Positions 29,156 through 38,537 of a stretch of 64,000 nucleotides of DNA are shown here, piece by piece. Origin of the DNA: JALOLG01 sp963776935. Its GTDB lineage: Bacteria; Actinomycetota; Acidimicrobiia; Acidimicrobiales; Ilumatobacteraceae. The stretch lies in assembly GCA_963776935.1 (NCBI GenBank), contig CAVZOP010000002.1:992001-1056000 (forward strand), in the 5' to 3' direction. The position numbers and the translations under genes are program-made. Position 1 is the stretch's first letter; every line of letters starts with the position of its first letter. The notes beneath the pieces are model-generated. The model ran no database searches, was not told the origin of the DNA, and worked only from the letters and a program-made list of their open reading frames with translations.

Positions 29156-29992
29156 ATGCTGCTGACGCCGCGATACGACGATCCGGCGTTTCTCCAGTTC
29201 GAACTGTCGCTCGGCGATCCGGCGGTGCCGTTGCTGCGACAGCGGCGGCGACTCGCGTCACTCCTCGCCGGACTCGACGCCGAGCAGTGGGCGGCGGGGA
29301 CCCGGTGCGAGGGATGGTCGGTGCAGGACGTGGTCTTCCACCTGGTGACGACGAACCAGTTCTGGGCGTTCTCCATCGCGTCCGCGCTGGGCGGTAAACC
29401 GACGCGCTTTCTCGCCGCGTTCGATCCGGTGGTGTCGACCGTCGAGCTCGTTGACGCTGCCCGGTCGCAGACGCCCGCCGAAGTGCTCAACAGCTTCGTC
29501 GATACGAACGAGGCGATCGCCGTGGCCATCGCCGAGATCGACGACGAGGGATGGTCGACGCTGGGAGAGGCTCCGCCGGGCCACGTTCCGCTGCGCGCCC
29601 TCGCCCTGCACGCGTTGTGGGACTCGTGGATCCACGAGCGCGACATCGTCCTGCCGCTCGGGCTCACGCCGGTCGAGGAGCCCGACGAGATCGCCGGCTG
29701 TCTCCGTTACGGCGCCGCTCTCAGCCCGGCCTTCGGTGTGGCCGCGGGCACGACGCGGCAGGGGATGATCGCGGTCGAAGCCACCGACCCGGACGTCCGC
29801 TTCGTCGTCGAGGTCGGCGCGTCGGTCGTCGTGCGCGCCGGTGACGCCACGTCCGACGCGCTACGCCTGCACGGCCCGGCCGTCGAACTGGTCGAGGCGC
29901 TCGCGTTCCGTGTACCGCTCCCCTGCCCGGTGCCCGATCACCAACAATGGCTGCTCAGCGGGCTCGCCGAGGTCTTCGACCGCGAGCCGTGA
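29156..29992 (+). CDS. Mycothiol-dependent maleylpyruvate isomerase-like (DinB fold) protein
   Basis: A 278-residue protein. The N-terminal 170 residues match the DinB/MDMPI four-helix bundle: WAAGTRCEGWSVQDVVFHLV with the first metal histidine, and ALHALWDSWIHERDIVLPLG with the paired histidines. A C-terminal sterol-carrier-like domain follows. Members use mycothiol or bind a metal, but the reaction here is not known. ATG 29156 is placed by the TACCCT box. Confidence 0.8.
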   Translation: MLLTPRYDDPAFLQFELSLGDPAVPLLRQRRRLASLLAGLDAEQWAAGTRCEGWSVQDVVFHLVTTNQFWAFSIASALGGKPTRFLAAFDPVVSTVELVDAARSQTPAEVLNSFVDTNEAIAVAIAEIDDEGWSTLGEAPPGHVPLRALALHALWDSWIHERDIVLPLGLTPVEEPDEIAGCLRYGAALSPAFGVAAGTTRQGMIAVEATDPDVRFVVEVGASVVVRAGDATSDALRLHGPAVELVEALAFRVPLPCPVPDHQQWLLSGLAEVFDREP

Positions 29993-30010
29993 TCAGGCCT
30001 CGGGGCCGTG

Positions 30011-30244
30011 TCAGTCGTCGAGGATCTTGTCCGCCTTGCGTTCGATGCGCTGACGTTCCTTCTTGGTGAGGTTGCCGGCGGCTTGCTGCTGTGCGGCTCG
30101 GGACTTGGCGTTTCGTGCGTGCGCCTTGTCGGGCATCGGATAGTTGCCCGACTCCTTCTTGGCGTCAGCGGTACGCGCCTTCTCGGGCAATCCAAAGTCC
30201 TTGGCGGGAAGCTTCTCGCGCTTCTTCGCGGTGAGTTCGGCCAT
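30011..30244 (-). CDS. Small basic protein with KAHARNAKSRAAQQ motif (DUF6582-like)
   Basis: A 77-residue highly charged soluble protein: KLPAKDFGLPEKAR, YPMPDKAHARNAKSRAAQQ, and KKERQRIERKADKILDD at the end. The same pattern occurs in small proteins found in phages and in many bacteria, with no established role; a nucleic-acid or structural role is only a guess. ATG 30244 has an excellent ribosome binding site (GAGGAAGGAG, 6 bases upstream), unlike most genes here, which suggests strong leadered translation. Confidence 0.75.
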   Translation of the reverse strand: MAELTAKKREKLPAKDFGLPEKARTADAKKESGNYPMPDKAHARNAKSRAAQQQAAGNLTKKERQRIERKADKILDD

Positions 30245-30250
30245 CAGGCG

Positions 30251-30260
30251 CTCCTTCCTC
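30251..30260 (-). promoter_or_regulatory. Strong Shine-Dalgarno of the small basic protein
   Basis: GAGGAAGGAG on the minus strand, 6 bases before ATG 30244. It is the best ribosome binding site in the window and fixes this start. Confidence 0.75.
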
Positions 30261-30382
30261 TCGTCTGTCGAGCACGTACCCGCTTCGGCGGGATGTAAAC
30301 CGACCGCCACGCCCCTTCGCGATCGGTTGTCGTGGTGCCCCCTCGCCACGCCGGCGGCACTCGCCGGTGACATGCTGCACGC

Positions 30383-30973
30383 ATGCCCGAATCCGATCCG
30401 AAGTCGAACCTGCACCGGTACCTGCAGATCGCCCGTGATGCGCTGCTCTGGAAGCTCGACGGACTCTCGGAGTACGACGTCCGCCGGCCGATGGTGCCGA
30501 CCGGTACGAACCTGCTGGGACTGGTGAAGCACGTGGCGAGCGTCGAGGCCGGCTACCTGGGCGCCACGTTCGGCCGACCATTCGACGAGCCGATGCCGTG
30601 GCACGACGAAGACGCCGAGCCGAACGCCGACATGTGGGCGACCGCCGACGAGTCGCGCGAGGCGATCGTCGGGCTGTACCACCGGGTGTGGACGCACTCG
30701 GACGCCACGATCCAGGGGCGAGGGCTCGACGCCGTCGGCCATGTCCCGTGGTGGCCGGACGACCGCAGCGAGGTCACGTTGCACACGATCCTGGTCCACA
30801 TGATCGCCGAGACCAACCGCCACGCCGGACACGCCGACATCGTCCGCGAGCTCATCGATGGCACCGCCGGGCTGCGCGTCGACAACGACAACATGGCTCC
30901 GGGCGACCCGGCGTGGTGGGAGGCCTACCGGGACCGGCTGGAGAGCGTGGCCCAGCAGTTCGGCCGAGGCTGA
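30383..30973 (+). CDS. DinB family protein (DUF664-like)
   Basis: A 196-residue four-helix-bundle protein with the DinB metal-binding pattern: GLVKHVASVEAGYLG in helix 2 and HMIAETNRHAGHADIVREL in helix 4. Actinobacterial members are thought to be thiol-dependent transferases or hydrolases; the specific reaction is unknown. It is related in fold only to the 29.2 kb neighbour. ATG 30383 was chosen; no clear Shine-Dalgarno is present. Confidence 0.85.
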   Translation: MPESDPKSNLHRYLQIARDALLWKLDGLSEYDVRRPMVPTGTNLLGLVKHVASVEAGYLGATFGRPFDEPMPWHDEDAEPNADMWATADESREAIVGLYHRVWTHSDATIQGRGLDAVGHVPWWPDDRSEVTLHTILVHMIAETNRHAGHADIVRELIDGTAGLRVDNDNMAPGDPAWWEAYRDRLESVAQQFGRG

Positions 30974-31018
30974 CCACGGCGCCGGGTCCGACACGCGCAA
31001 AGGCTGGCGCTGACTGGA

Positions 31019-32816
31019 TCAGACGGTGCTGGCGGTCGACGCGATCCAAGCGTCGTACAGGCGGCTGTACGTGCCGCCGGCGACGATCAACTCATCGTGG
31101 TGGCCGTCCTCGACGAGGTGGCCGTCGTGGAGCACGAGCACCCGATCGGCCCGGGCGGCGGTCGACAGCCGGTGGGCGATGGCGATCGTCGTGCGGCCCT
31201 CGGCCAGGTGGGACAACGCTCGCGACATTCGAACCTCAGTGAGGGCGTCGACGGACGACGTGGCCTCGTCGAGGAGGAGCACGTCGGGATCGGCGAGCCC
31301 GGCTCGAAGGAGGGCGACGAGCTGGCGTTCGCCAGCCGACAACTGCTCACCGCGCTGGCCGACGCGTGTGTTCAGACCGTCGGGCATCGCGTCGAGCCAG
31401 TCGATCACGTCGAGCCTGGCGACGACGGCGAGGATCGCCGCATCATCGGCTCCCGGACGGGCGAACCGCACGTTGGCGGCGATCGTGTCGTCGAACAGGA
31501 ACGGCTCTTGGGCGACCACGATGAGCCGGTGACGGAGCTCGTCGTTGTCGACCGCAGTAAGGGGCACTCCACCCAGGAAGATCTCACCGACGGTCGGATC
31601 GGCGAAGCGGGCGATCAGTCGGCCGAGGGTGGTCTTGCCGGAGCCAGTGGCGCCGACCATCGCCACCTGCTGACCGGCGGGGATGTGGATGTTGATGTGG
31701 CGGAGCACGGTGTCGTCGGACAGATCGCGGTCGGCTCGCGAGCGGTACGAGAACGTCACGTCGCGCACGTCGATGTCGAGCCGGCCGGGTGGCAACGCCT
31801 GCGATTCTGCGGGTGGTGGCGGACCGGCCGGGATGTCGAGGACGCCGAGCACCCGGCGCAGTCCAGCAACGGCCGTTTGTGTCTGGTCGAGCACCTCGGT
31901 GAACTCGGCGATCGGTTCGAGGAAACGGTAGGTGAGGAAGATGAAGCCGATCATCGCGCCAGCGGTCAGACCACTCTCCGGACCCCGCCACACCCCGACC
32001 GCCACGACCGCGCTCACCGTCAGCACCGAAAACACCTCGCCCGACGGGAACAGGAACGCGCCGATCACGTTGGTGCGGATCTGGGCGTCGGCCCGGCGCT
32101 TCACCGTGGCGTTGGCCTCACCCTCGAAGTAGCCGCCCGCTCGGTACCGCGCGGATCGTCTCGGCGCCCGACACGACCTCGCTGATCGAGCTCAGCATCT
32201 CCGCGTTGCGTTCGCGCACCCGCTCGTAGGCGACCACCAGATGGCGCTGCACCGCGCGGAGCACGAACGCGAGCGGGAGTGCGACGGCGAACGCGACAAG
32301 CGCCAGGATCCAGTCGTAGGCGAGCATCACGGCGGCCACGATCAGCATCAACGTGCCGTCGAGCAGCCAGGCAAGGCCGCCCCACTGGAAGAACTGGGCC
32401 AGTGTCTCGATGTCGCTGGTCACCCTCGCGACGAGGGCGCCCCGCCGCTCGTCGTTGTGGTCGGCGAGACTGAGGCGGTGGATGTGGTGGATCAGCCTCG
32501 CCCGCAGGTCGTACAGGGCCTGCTCGCTGCGCACGCCGAGGCGCACGATCGCGATCCGCTGGGCGAAGCCGGCGACGATCAGGGCGGCGACGGCGACCAG
32601 CGCCATCGCACCGACGAGCCCGACGTTGACCGGGTCGTGGCCGACGATGCCGCGGTCGATGGCCTGCTGGATCGTGATCGGCACGACAACCCGACCGCCG
32701 GCGCCGACCGCCGCGATCAGCCACGTCACGCCAAGCCCCTGTCGTAGGACCGGTGCCTCCTGAAGGCCACGGCCGATGGCGTTGACCGCGGAGAAGCGGC
32801 CGATCGGCTCGGTCAC
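31019..32816 (-). CDS. ABC exporter half-transporter B (canonical ATP site), one frameshift
   Basis: Type IV exporter subunit: six-helix membrane domain (about 1-320) followed by an ATPase domain. Walker A is GATGSGKTTLGR, the signature is QLSAGERQLVAL (LSAGE instead of LSGGQ), Walker B is VLLLDEATSSVD with the catalytic glutamate, and IAHRLST is the switch. An extra base near 32148 breaks the frame at AETIRA; the true reading YRAGGYFEGEANATVKRRAD follows. GTG 32816 overlaps the stop of the upstream half. The substrate is unknown, probably a lipid or drug-like compound. Confidence 0.9.
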
Positions 32817-34595
32817 GCCCGCACCTCGACGACATGCTGGCCAGCTTCGGGCTCGGCCGTCCGATCGGTCTCGAACGCCTCGACCAGCGTCCGATAGCTG
32901 CCACCGGCCGCCATCAGCTCGGCGTGCGAACCGTGGCCCGCGATCCGCCCGAGCTCGAGGTGGACGACCTCGTCGGCGAGGGCGATCGTCGACGGACGCG
33001 AACGCGACCAGCACGACCGTCGCGTTGGCGAGCGAGCGGCGCAGGTTGGCCAGCACGGTGGCCTCGGTGGCGGGATCGAGCGCGGACGTCGTGTCGTCGA
33101 GCAGCAGCAGGTCGGGCCGCCGGAGAAGCGCACGAGCGAGCGCGAGGCGCTGGCGTTGGCCTCCGCTCAGGCTGACGCCACGCTCGCCGACGACCGTGTC
33201 GAGTCCGTGCGACAGATCGCGCACGAACCGGTCGGCAGCGGCCATCTCGAGCGCCGCCCAGAGCTCGTCGTCGTCGTACCGCGTGCCGATCTCGAGGTTG
33301 TCGCGCACCGTCCCCGAGAACAAGAAACCTTCCTGGAACACCAAAGCGCGTTCACGGTCGATCCGAACCGACCCCGAGACCGGCGCCAGCAACCCGGCGA
33401 TCAACTCGACCAACGTCGTCTTGCCAGCGCCCGTCGGGCCCACGACGGCGACGACCCGACCGGCCGGCACCGTCAGGCTGATCCCCGACAGCGTGGCTTC
33501 GTCGGCACCCTCGAACGCAAACGTCACGTCGTCGAGTTCGAGCCCGTTGCCTGGCGCGGCCTCTCCGATCGAGTGCCCGGGATCAGGCTCGATCTTCTCG
33601 TCGAGCACGGTCCGGACGCGAGTCCATCCGGCCAGCGAGTGCGGCAGTTCGGACAGTGCGAATCCGATCAGTCGCAACGGGAACACCAACAGCGTGAACA
33701 TGTAGATGAAGCCCGAGAGCTGGCCGACGGTGAGCTGGCCGGCGTCGACACGGTACGCGCCGAGCACGACGAGGCCGACGTTGACGGTGGAGGGGATCAC
33801 CTCGAGGGCAGCCTCGAACGTGCCGCGCAGGCGCACTGCACTGACGCGGGCGTCGCGGATGTGGGCGGCGATCGTCGACAACCGCTCGGTCTCACGCGCC
33901 TCGGCACCGTAGGCCTTGATGAGCTGGACGCCTTCAAAGCTCTCGTGCACTCCGGCCGACAACGCCCCGAGCTGATCCTGCGCCTCGTTGTAGTGGCGGT
34001 CGACACGATGCTGGTAGACGATGTTGAGGACGATCAGGATCGGGAACACGGCGACCGCGACGAGGCCGAGCACGACGTCGGTCGCGATCATCCACGCCCC
34101 GGCGACCACGATCATGAGCACGGTGCTGGTCGCAAACGGAATCGGTGCCAGGACGCTCACTGCGGCATCGGCGTCCACACCGGCCCTGGCGACGAGCTCG
34201 CCGTCGGCACGTCGTTGATGCCACGGAATCGGCTGGCGTACGAGGCGATCGATCACGTCGTCGGCGAGCGTCTGCGCCACGCGCCATTGCGTGATCCCGG
34301 CGAACGTCCGCCTGACGACGACACCGGCCGCGCGCACCAATCCGATGCCGATCAGGAGCGCGATCCCCCCGATCACGGTCGCCACCGCGACCTCACCGTC
34401 CTCGAAGCGGGGCAGGATGACGTTGTCAATGACCCAGCGCACCGCGAAGCTCGAGGCGACCGTGCAGAGCGCGAACACCGATGCGCCGGCGACCGCGATC
34501 GCGAACGGGCGCGGATGGAGTCGGACCATCGAGACGATCAGTTTCAGCCCGCGACGGGCGCGCTCGAAGCGAGCGGTCGAGGGCGGCGAATCCAC
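32813..34595 (-). CDS. ABC exporter half-transporter A (degenerate ATP site), one frameshift
   Basis: Partner of the downstream half-transporter. The membrane domain (about 25-320) contains WHQRRADGELVARAGVDAD. In the ATPase domain Walker A GPTGAGKTTLVE and signature VSLSGGQRQRLALARA are normal. Walker B is LLLLDDTTSALD, with aspartate where the catalytic glutamate should be, the mark of the non-hydrolysing site in heterodimeric exporters. A one-base indel near 33000 (after VVLVA) is followed by SRPSTIALADEVVHLELGR, ending VEVRA. GTG 34595 is the likely start. Confidence 0.9.
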
Positions 34596-34642
34596 CCCGA
34601 TTGTCTACCAGCGCCCGATTGTCTTCCAGTAGTGGTCGCCCG

Positions 34643-34648
34643 TAGCGT
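34643..34648 (+). promoter_or_regulatory. -10 box for the membrane-anchored protein at 34656
   Basis: TAGCGT followed by 7 bases and ATG 34656. It is divergent from the ABC exporter start at 34595. Confidence 0.5.
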
Positions 34649-34655
34649 CGAACGG

Positions 34656-35177
34656 ATGCGATCACGAGGGCGCGTTGTCAGCCGAGTCGCGATCGGGCTC
34701 GCCCTGGTCGCCCTCGTCGCGTTCTGGACCTACGCGTTGTTCTTCGCGTCCAAGGAAGCGGTCAACAAGATCGGTGACCGCGAGTGGGCGGCCCGGGCGG
34801 AGACGATCTGCCGGCAGGCCAACGAGGCACGCGGCGAGCTGACCGACCTCCGGCGAGTCGATCCGGACGACGTCGAGATGCTGCGCGAGCGCGCCGACAT
34901 CGTCGACCGGGCCACCGACATCATCGAGCAGATGGTCGAGGACGTCGTCGCCGTTCAGCCGGACGACGAAAAAGGCCAGGCGATCGTTCCCGATTGGGCG
35001 GCCGACTACCGGATCTACCTCCAGAACCGCCGCGACTTCGCCGACGAGCTCCGCGGTGGTGAGAACGTCCCCTTCCGCGAGGCGGAGGCCGACGGAATCC
35101 CGATCAGCGAACGGATCGAGGCCTTCGCCAGCGACAACGAGATGCAATCGTGCGCGCCGCCGCGTGAGGCACTCTGA
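34656..35177 (+). CDS. Membrane-anchored extracytoplasmic protein of unknown function
   Basis: A 173-residue protein with one N-terminal hydrophobic anchor (VAIGLALVALVAFWTYALFF, about 11-30) and a charged helical exterior domain. Two cysteines lie far apart (ETICRQANEAR and the C-terminal MQSCAPPREAL) and could form a disulfide. No family is recognised. It is divergent from the exporter and convergent with the acetyltransferase gene. Confidence 0.75.
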   Translation: MRSRGRVVSRVAIGLALVALVAFWTYALFFASKEAVNKIGDREWAARAETICRQANEARGELTDLRRVDPDDVEMLRERADIVDRATDIIEQMVEDVVAVQPDDEKGQAIVPDWAADYRIYLQNRRDFADELRGGENVPFREAEADGIPISERIEAFASDNEMQSCAPPREAL

Positions 35178-35186
35178 CGTCGGACC

Positions 35187-35918
35187 TCAGTGCGGGACCT
35201 TCTCGGTCACCGGCTCGCCGATCGGCATCTGCTTGATCACGCGGGCTGGGGCACCCGCGGCGACCGTGTACGACGGGATGGCGCCGGTCACCACGCTGTT
35301 GGCTCCGATCACCACGTGTTCGCCGATGTCCGCTCCGGGTAGGACGACGGTGCCGTACCCCAACCATGATCCACTGCCGATGCGCACCGGCCGTTCCGGC
35401 ATGACCTGACGAGAGATCGGCAGGGTCGGGTCGTCGTAGCCGTGGTTCTGGTCGGTGATGTAGACGTTGTGGCCGGTCCACACGTCGTCGCCGACTTCGA
35501 TCCGCAGGTGACCGACGATCCCGCTGCCGCGACCGATCAGACACCGGTCACCGATCGACACGACCGGATCGGTGACGCATCGCTGGCCGGGGACCATGCC
35601 CGCCGACAGCGTGACGTAGGCCCCGATCATCGTGCCTCGGCCGACGTGGATGTAGTGCTCGTTCATGATCGTGAGCGGCGGGAAGCACATCACGCTCCCC
35701 TCGCCGAACGCGCCGAATCGCCGGCCACGCCGTGTCGCGGGACCGATCGCGGCCCACTCGGCCGCCGTCTCCCACGCAACGTGTACGACCTCACCCACGG
35801 CTCGCTTGGCGGCCCCGAGCGCTCGGTTCCGCGCCGTATCAGGTGGAACCGGACGGTCGAGCACGAGCCGCGACGCTACCGGACCGCGATCGGCGACGGC
35901 CCCTGCACCGTGCCACAC
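35187..35918 (-). CDS. Hexapeptide-repeat acyltransferase (LbH, WbbJ/XAT-like)
   Basis: A left-handed beta-helix acetyltransferase. The isoleucine-patch repeats run from HVGRGTMIGAYVTLSAG to GADIGEHVVIGANSVVTG. The catalytic histidine is in VYITDQNHGYDDP, typical of sugar O-acetyltransferases and chloramphenicol-acetyltransferase-like enzymes. The acceptor is unknown; surface polysaccharide is a reasonable guess. The start is uncertain: GTG 35918 gives 243 residues, and internal starts up to the first repeat are possible. Confidence 0.8.
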   Translation of the reverse strand: MWHGAGAVADRGPVASRLVLDRPVPPDTARNRALGAAKRAVGEVVHVAWETAAEWAAIGPATRRGRRFGAFGEGSVMCFPPLTIMNEHYIHVGRGTMIGAYVTLSAGMVPGQRCVTDPVVSIGDRCLIGRGSGIVGHLRIEVGDDVWTGHNVYITDQNHGYDDPTLPISRQVMPERPVRIGSGSWLGYGTVVLPGADIGEHVVIGANSVVTGAIPSYTVAAGAPARVIKQMPIGEPVTEKVPH

Positions 35919-35933
35919 GCGCCGAGTGCTCGC

Positions 35934-35939
35934 TACGGT
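35934..35939 (+). promoter_or_regulatory. -10 box for carboxylesterase-P1 peptidase
   Basis: TACGGT followed by 7 bases and ATG 35947. Confidence 0.55.
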
Positions 35940-35946
35940 GACGTCG

Positions 35947-37437
35947 ATGACGGCACCCGTCGCGACCACCCCGTTCGGACGTGTCCACGGTCTCAGCTAC
36001 ACCGTGAGCCGCCACGGGCCGGCACCCGTGGATGTGGCCGTCTTCAAAGGCATCCCGTACGCGACCGCCTCGCGGTTCGAGCCGCCCCGCGCCGTCACGT
36101 CGCTCGGCGCCGAGAATGACGCCGGCTTCGATGCTTCCACGTATCGGGCGCGGTGCCCGCAACTGCTCGGCGGAATGGAACAGCTGCTCGGCGGCAGCGC
36201 CCTGCCGGCGTCGGAGGAGTGCCATCACCTGAACGTGTTCACGCCGGGTTGCGATGGGGCGCGCCGTCCGGTGCTGGTGTGGATGCACGGCGGTGCGTTC
36301 GTGACCGGCAACGGCGCCACGCCGTGGTACCACGGCGCGTCGCTCGCCGCGCTCGGCGACGCCGTCGTCGTCACCATCAACTACCGCCTCGGCGTGTTCG
36401 GCTTCACCGGTCGTTCGAACCTCGGCATCGCCGATCAGGTCGCGGCACTGGCGTGGGTAGCCGAGGCGATCGGTTCGTTCGGCGGTGATCCCGACAACGT
36501 GACGGTCTTCGGCGAGTCGGCCGGCGGAGCGAGCGTCGTCGCGCTCCTCGCCGCACCCAGCGCCCGCGACCTGTTCCACCGTGCGGTCGCGATGAGCCCC
36601 TCGCTGACCCAGCTGCGATCATCGGCGCGCGCCGACGAGGCGACGGGTGAGCTGTTCGCGGCGGCCGGTGTGACGTCGCTCGATGATCTCCGCGCCGCGT
36701 CGGTCGACGATCTGTTGGCGGCGCAATCGGCCATGCTCGCCGGGACGACCGCGCCGTTGACGACGTTCGCCCCGACGTCACACACCGATCTGCTGCCGGG
36801 CGACATCCTCGACGACGCAGCCGCCGATCCGCGGCCGCTCATGATCGGGACGACACGCGACGAGATGCACCTGTTCAACGCGTTCGACCCGGCCCGGGTC
36901 GCGCTCGACGAGCCGGCGATGTTGCGAGCGTTCGAGCGCCGCTTCCCCGACCGGGCGCAGGCGGCCGCCGACGAGTACCGCTCGGCGCGGCCCGATCACA
37001 CGCCGGGTCAGCTGGTCTCCGCGATGCAGACCGACGAGACGTTCCGCGTGCCCGCCCGCCGGCTCAGCGAGGCGCGGGCGGAGCGCGGCAACGCAACGTG
37101 GATGTACTGGTTCACGTGGCCGACTCCGGCGTTCGGCGGGATCTTCGGTTCCTGCCACGCGGTCGACGTCCCGTTCACGTTCCACAACCTCGAACGTCCC
37201 GGCGTGCAGGTGTTCACCGGTGACGGCGACGACCGCGTCCGGGTCGCCGATGCGCTGGCCGGCGCGCTGTTGCGATTCGCTTCCGACGGCAAGCCGGGAT
37301 GGAACACGTACGACCTCGGTGATCGCACGACGCGGCGAATCGACGTGGACTGCGAGACGCTCCTCGACCCCGAGCCGTCGTTGCGCGAGTTGTGGACCGC
37401 GAACACGACGACACGAGACATGACGACACAGCTATGA
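35947..37437 (+). CDS. Type B carboxylesterase
   Basis: Serine esterase of 496 residues. Seen: N-terminal FKGIPYA, oxyanion loop WMHGGAFVTGNG, nucleophile elbow FGESAGGASVV, and CHAVDVPFTFHNL carrying the catalytic histidine. EECHHLNVFTP matches the carboxylesterase family pattern around the disulfide loop. No signal peptide is seen, so it is cytoplasmic. The natural ester is unknown. The stop overlaps the start of the P1 peptidase gene (ATGA). Confidence 0.92.
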   Translation: MTAPVATTPFGRVHGLSYTVSRHGPAPVDVAVFKGIPYATASRFEPPRAVTSLGAENDAGFDASTYRARCPQLLGGMEQLLGGSALPASEECHHLNVFTPGCDGARRPVLVWMHGGAFVTGNGATPWYHGASLAALGDAVVVTINYRLGVFGFTGRSNLGIADQVAALAWVAEAIGSFGGDPDNVTVFGESAGGASVVALLAAPSARDLFHRAVAMSPSLTQLRSSARADEATGELFAAAGVTSLDDLRAASVDDLLAAQSAMLAGTTAPLTTFAPTSHTDLLPGDILDDAAADPRPLMIGTTRDEMHLFNAFDPARVALDEPAMLRAFERRFPDRAQAAADEYRSARPDHTPGQLVSAMQTDETFRVPARRLSEARAERGNATWMYWFTWPTPAFGGIFGSCHAVDVPFTFHNLERPGVQVFTGDGDDRVRVADALAGALLRFASDGKPGWNTYDLGDRTTRRIDVDCETLLDPEPSLRELWTANTTTRDMTTQL

Positions 37438-38537
37438 CGGCGGGCGTGACGGTGGGCATCGGATCGATCACCGACGTGCCGGGTGTGCGTGTCGGCCATG
37501 CCCAACGCGTCGGGCGCGGCTGGCTGACCGGAACGACGGTCGTCTCGATTCCGCACGGCGCGGTCCCGGGTGTCGACGTCCGCGGCGGTGGCCCCGGAAC
37601 GCGGGAGACCGACGCCCTCGACCCGCGGAACCTGGTCGACGTCGTCCACGCCGTCTGCCTCACGGGCGGGAGTGCCTATGGCTTGGCCGCCGCCGACGGC
37701 GTGATGGACGTGCTGGCCCGCCGCGGACTCGGCGTGCGCGTCGGGCCGGGAGCCAATGAAGTGGTGCCGGTCGTGCCGGCTGCCGTCATCTTCGACCTCG
37801 GCCGCGGCGGCGACTTCGGCAAGCGACCGGACGCCGGCTTCGGTCGGCGAGCCCTGGTCGCCGCCAGGGCAACGCCGCCGGCACGTGGTGCGGTCGGCGC
37901 CGGCACCGGCGCCGTCGCCGGCGGTCTGCAGGGTGGCGTCGGCACGTCGAGCGTCCGGCTGACGTTCGGCAGCGCCGCCGAGGACGCGGTCGTGGTCGGG
38001 GCGCTGGCGGTGGTCAACGCGTCGGGCGCGGTGCTCGATCCGGAGACCGGGTTGCCATGGGAAGTCGACGGGTTCCATCTCCGCCGCCCGAGCAACGCTG
38101 AACGCACGTCGCTCCGCGAGGTCGCCAACTTCCCGGAACCACTCAACACGACGATCGGCGTCGTCGCCACGTCGGCGCGCCTGACCAAGGCCGAGGTGTC
38201 GAAGCTCGCATCCATCGGGCACGACGGCATTGCTCGGGCGGTCCGCCCGTCACACTCCCTGTTCGACGGCGACACGGTGTTCGCCCTCGCAACGGGCGAT
38301 CAGGTGATCGATGTCGGCGTCGGCGTCGGCCCGATCGCCGGCCGCGAGGTCTGGCCGACGGAGCGCGGCGTGAGATACCGCGGGCCCGACAGCCGGTCGT
38401 CGCGCCTGAATCGCATCCTCGACGCCGCCGCCCGGTGCTTCGCCGCGGCGTGCACCGATGCGGTCGTCAGCGCCACCACGATCAGCGACCGACTCGCGTA
38501 CCGCGACGTGTGCTCATCCAGTTACCGCGATCTCTGA
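37434..38537 (+). CDS. P1 (DmpA/S58) family aminopeptidase
   Basis: Self-processing N-terminal-nucleophile-like hydrolase of 367 residues. The family blocks are SITDVPGVRVGHAQ, VCLTGGSAYGLAAADGV, the barrel segment GAGTGAVAGGL, and the maturation region PEPLNTTIGVVATSARL, where cleavage would free the nucleophile. Members cleave N-terminal residues from peptides, including D- or beta-amino acids. It is coupled to the esterase by a 4-base overlap, and its 3' end overlaps the convergent CPBP gene by 24 bases. Confidence 0.9.
   Translation: MTAGVTVGIGSITDVPGVRVGHAQRVGRGWLTGTTVVSIPHGAVPGVDVRGGGPGTRETDALDPRNLVDVVHAVCLTGGSAYGLAAADGVMDVLARRGLGVRVGPGANEVVPVVPAAVIFDLGRGGDFGKRPDAGFGRRALVAARATPPARGAVGAGTGAVAGGLQGGVGTSSVRLTFGSAAEDAVVVGALAVVNASGAVLDPETGLPWEVDGFHLRRPSNAERTSLREVANFPEPLNTTIGVVATSARLTKAEVSKLASIGHDGIARAVRPSHSLFDGDTVFALATGDQVIDVGVGVGPIAGREVWPTERGVRYRGPDSRSSRLNRILDAAARCFAAACTDAVVSATTISDRLAYRDVCSSSYRDL

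Noticed and set aside
33156..34655. Plus-strand open frame upstream of the membrane-anchored protein
   Set aside because: It lies antisense to the ABC exporter half A; only the part from ATG 34656 makes a sensible protein with a membrane anchor.
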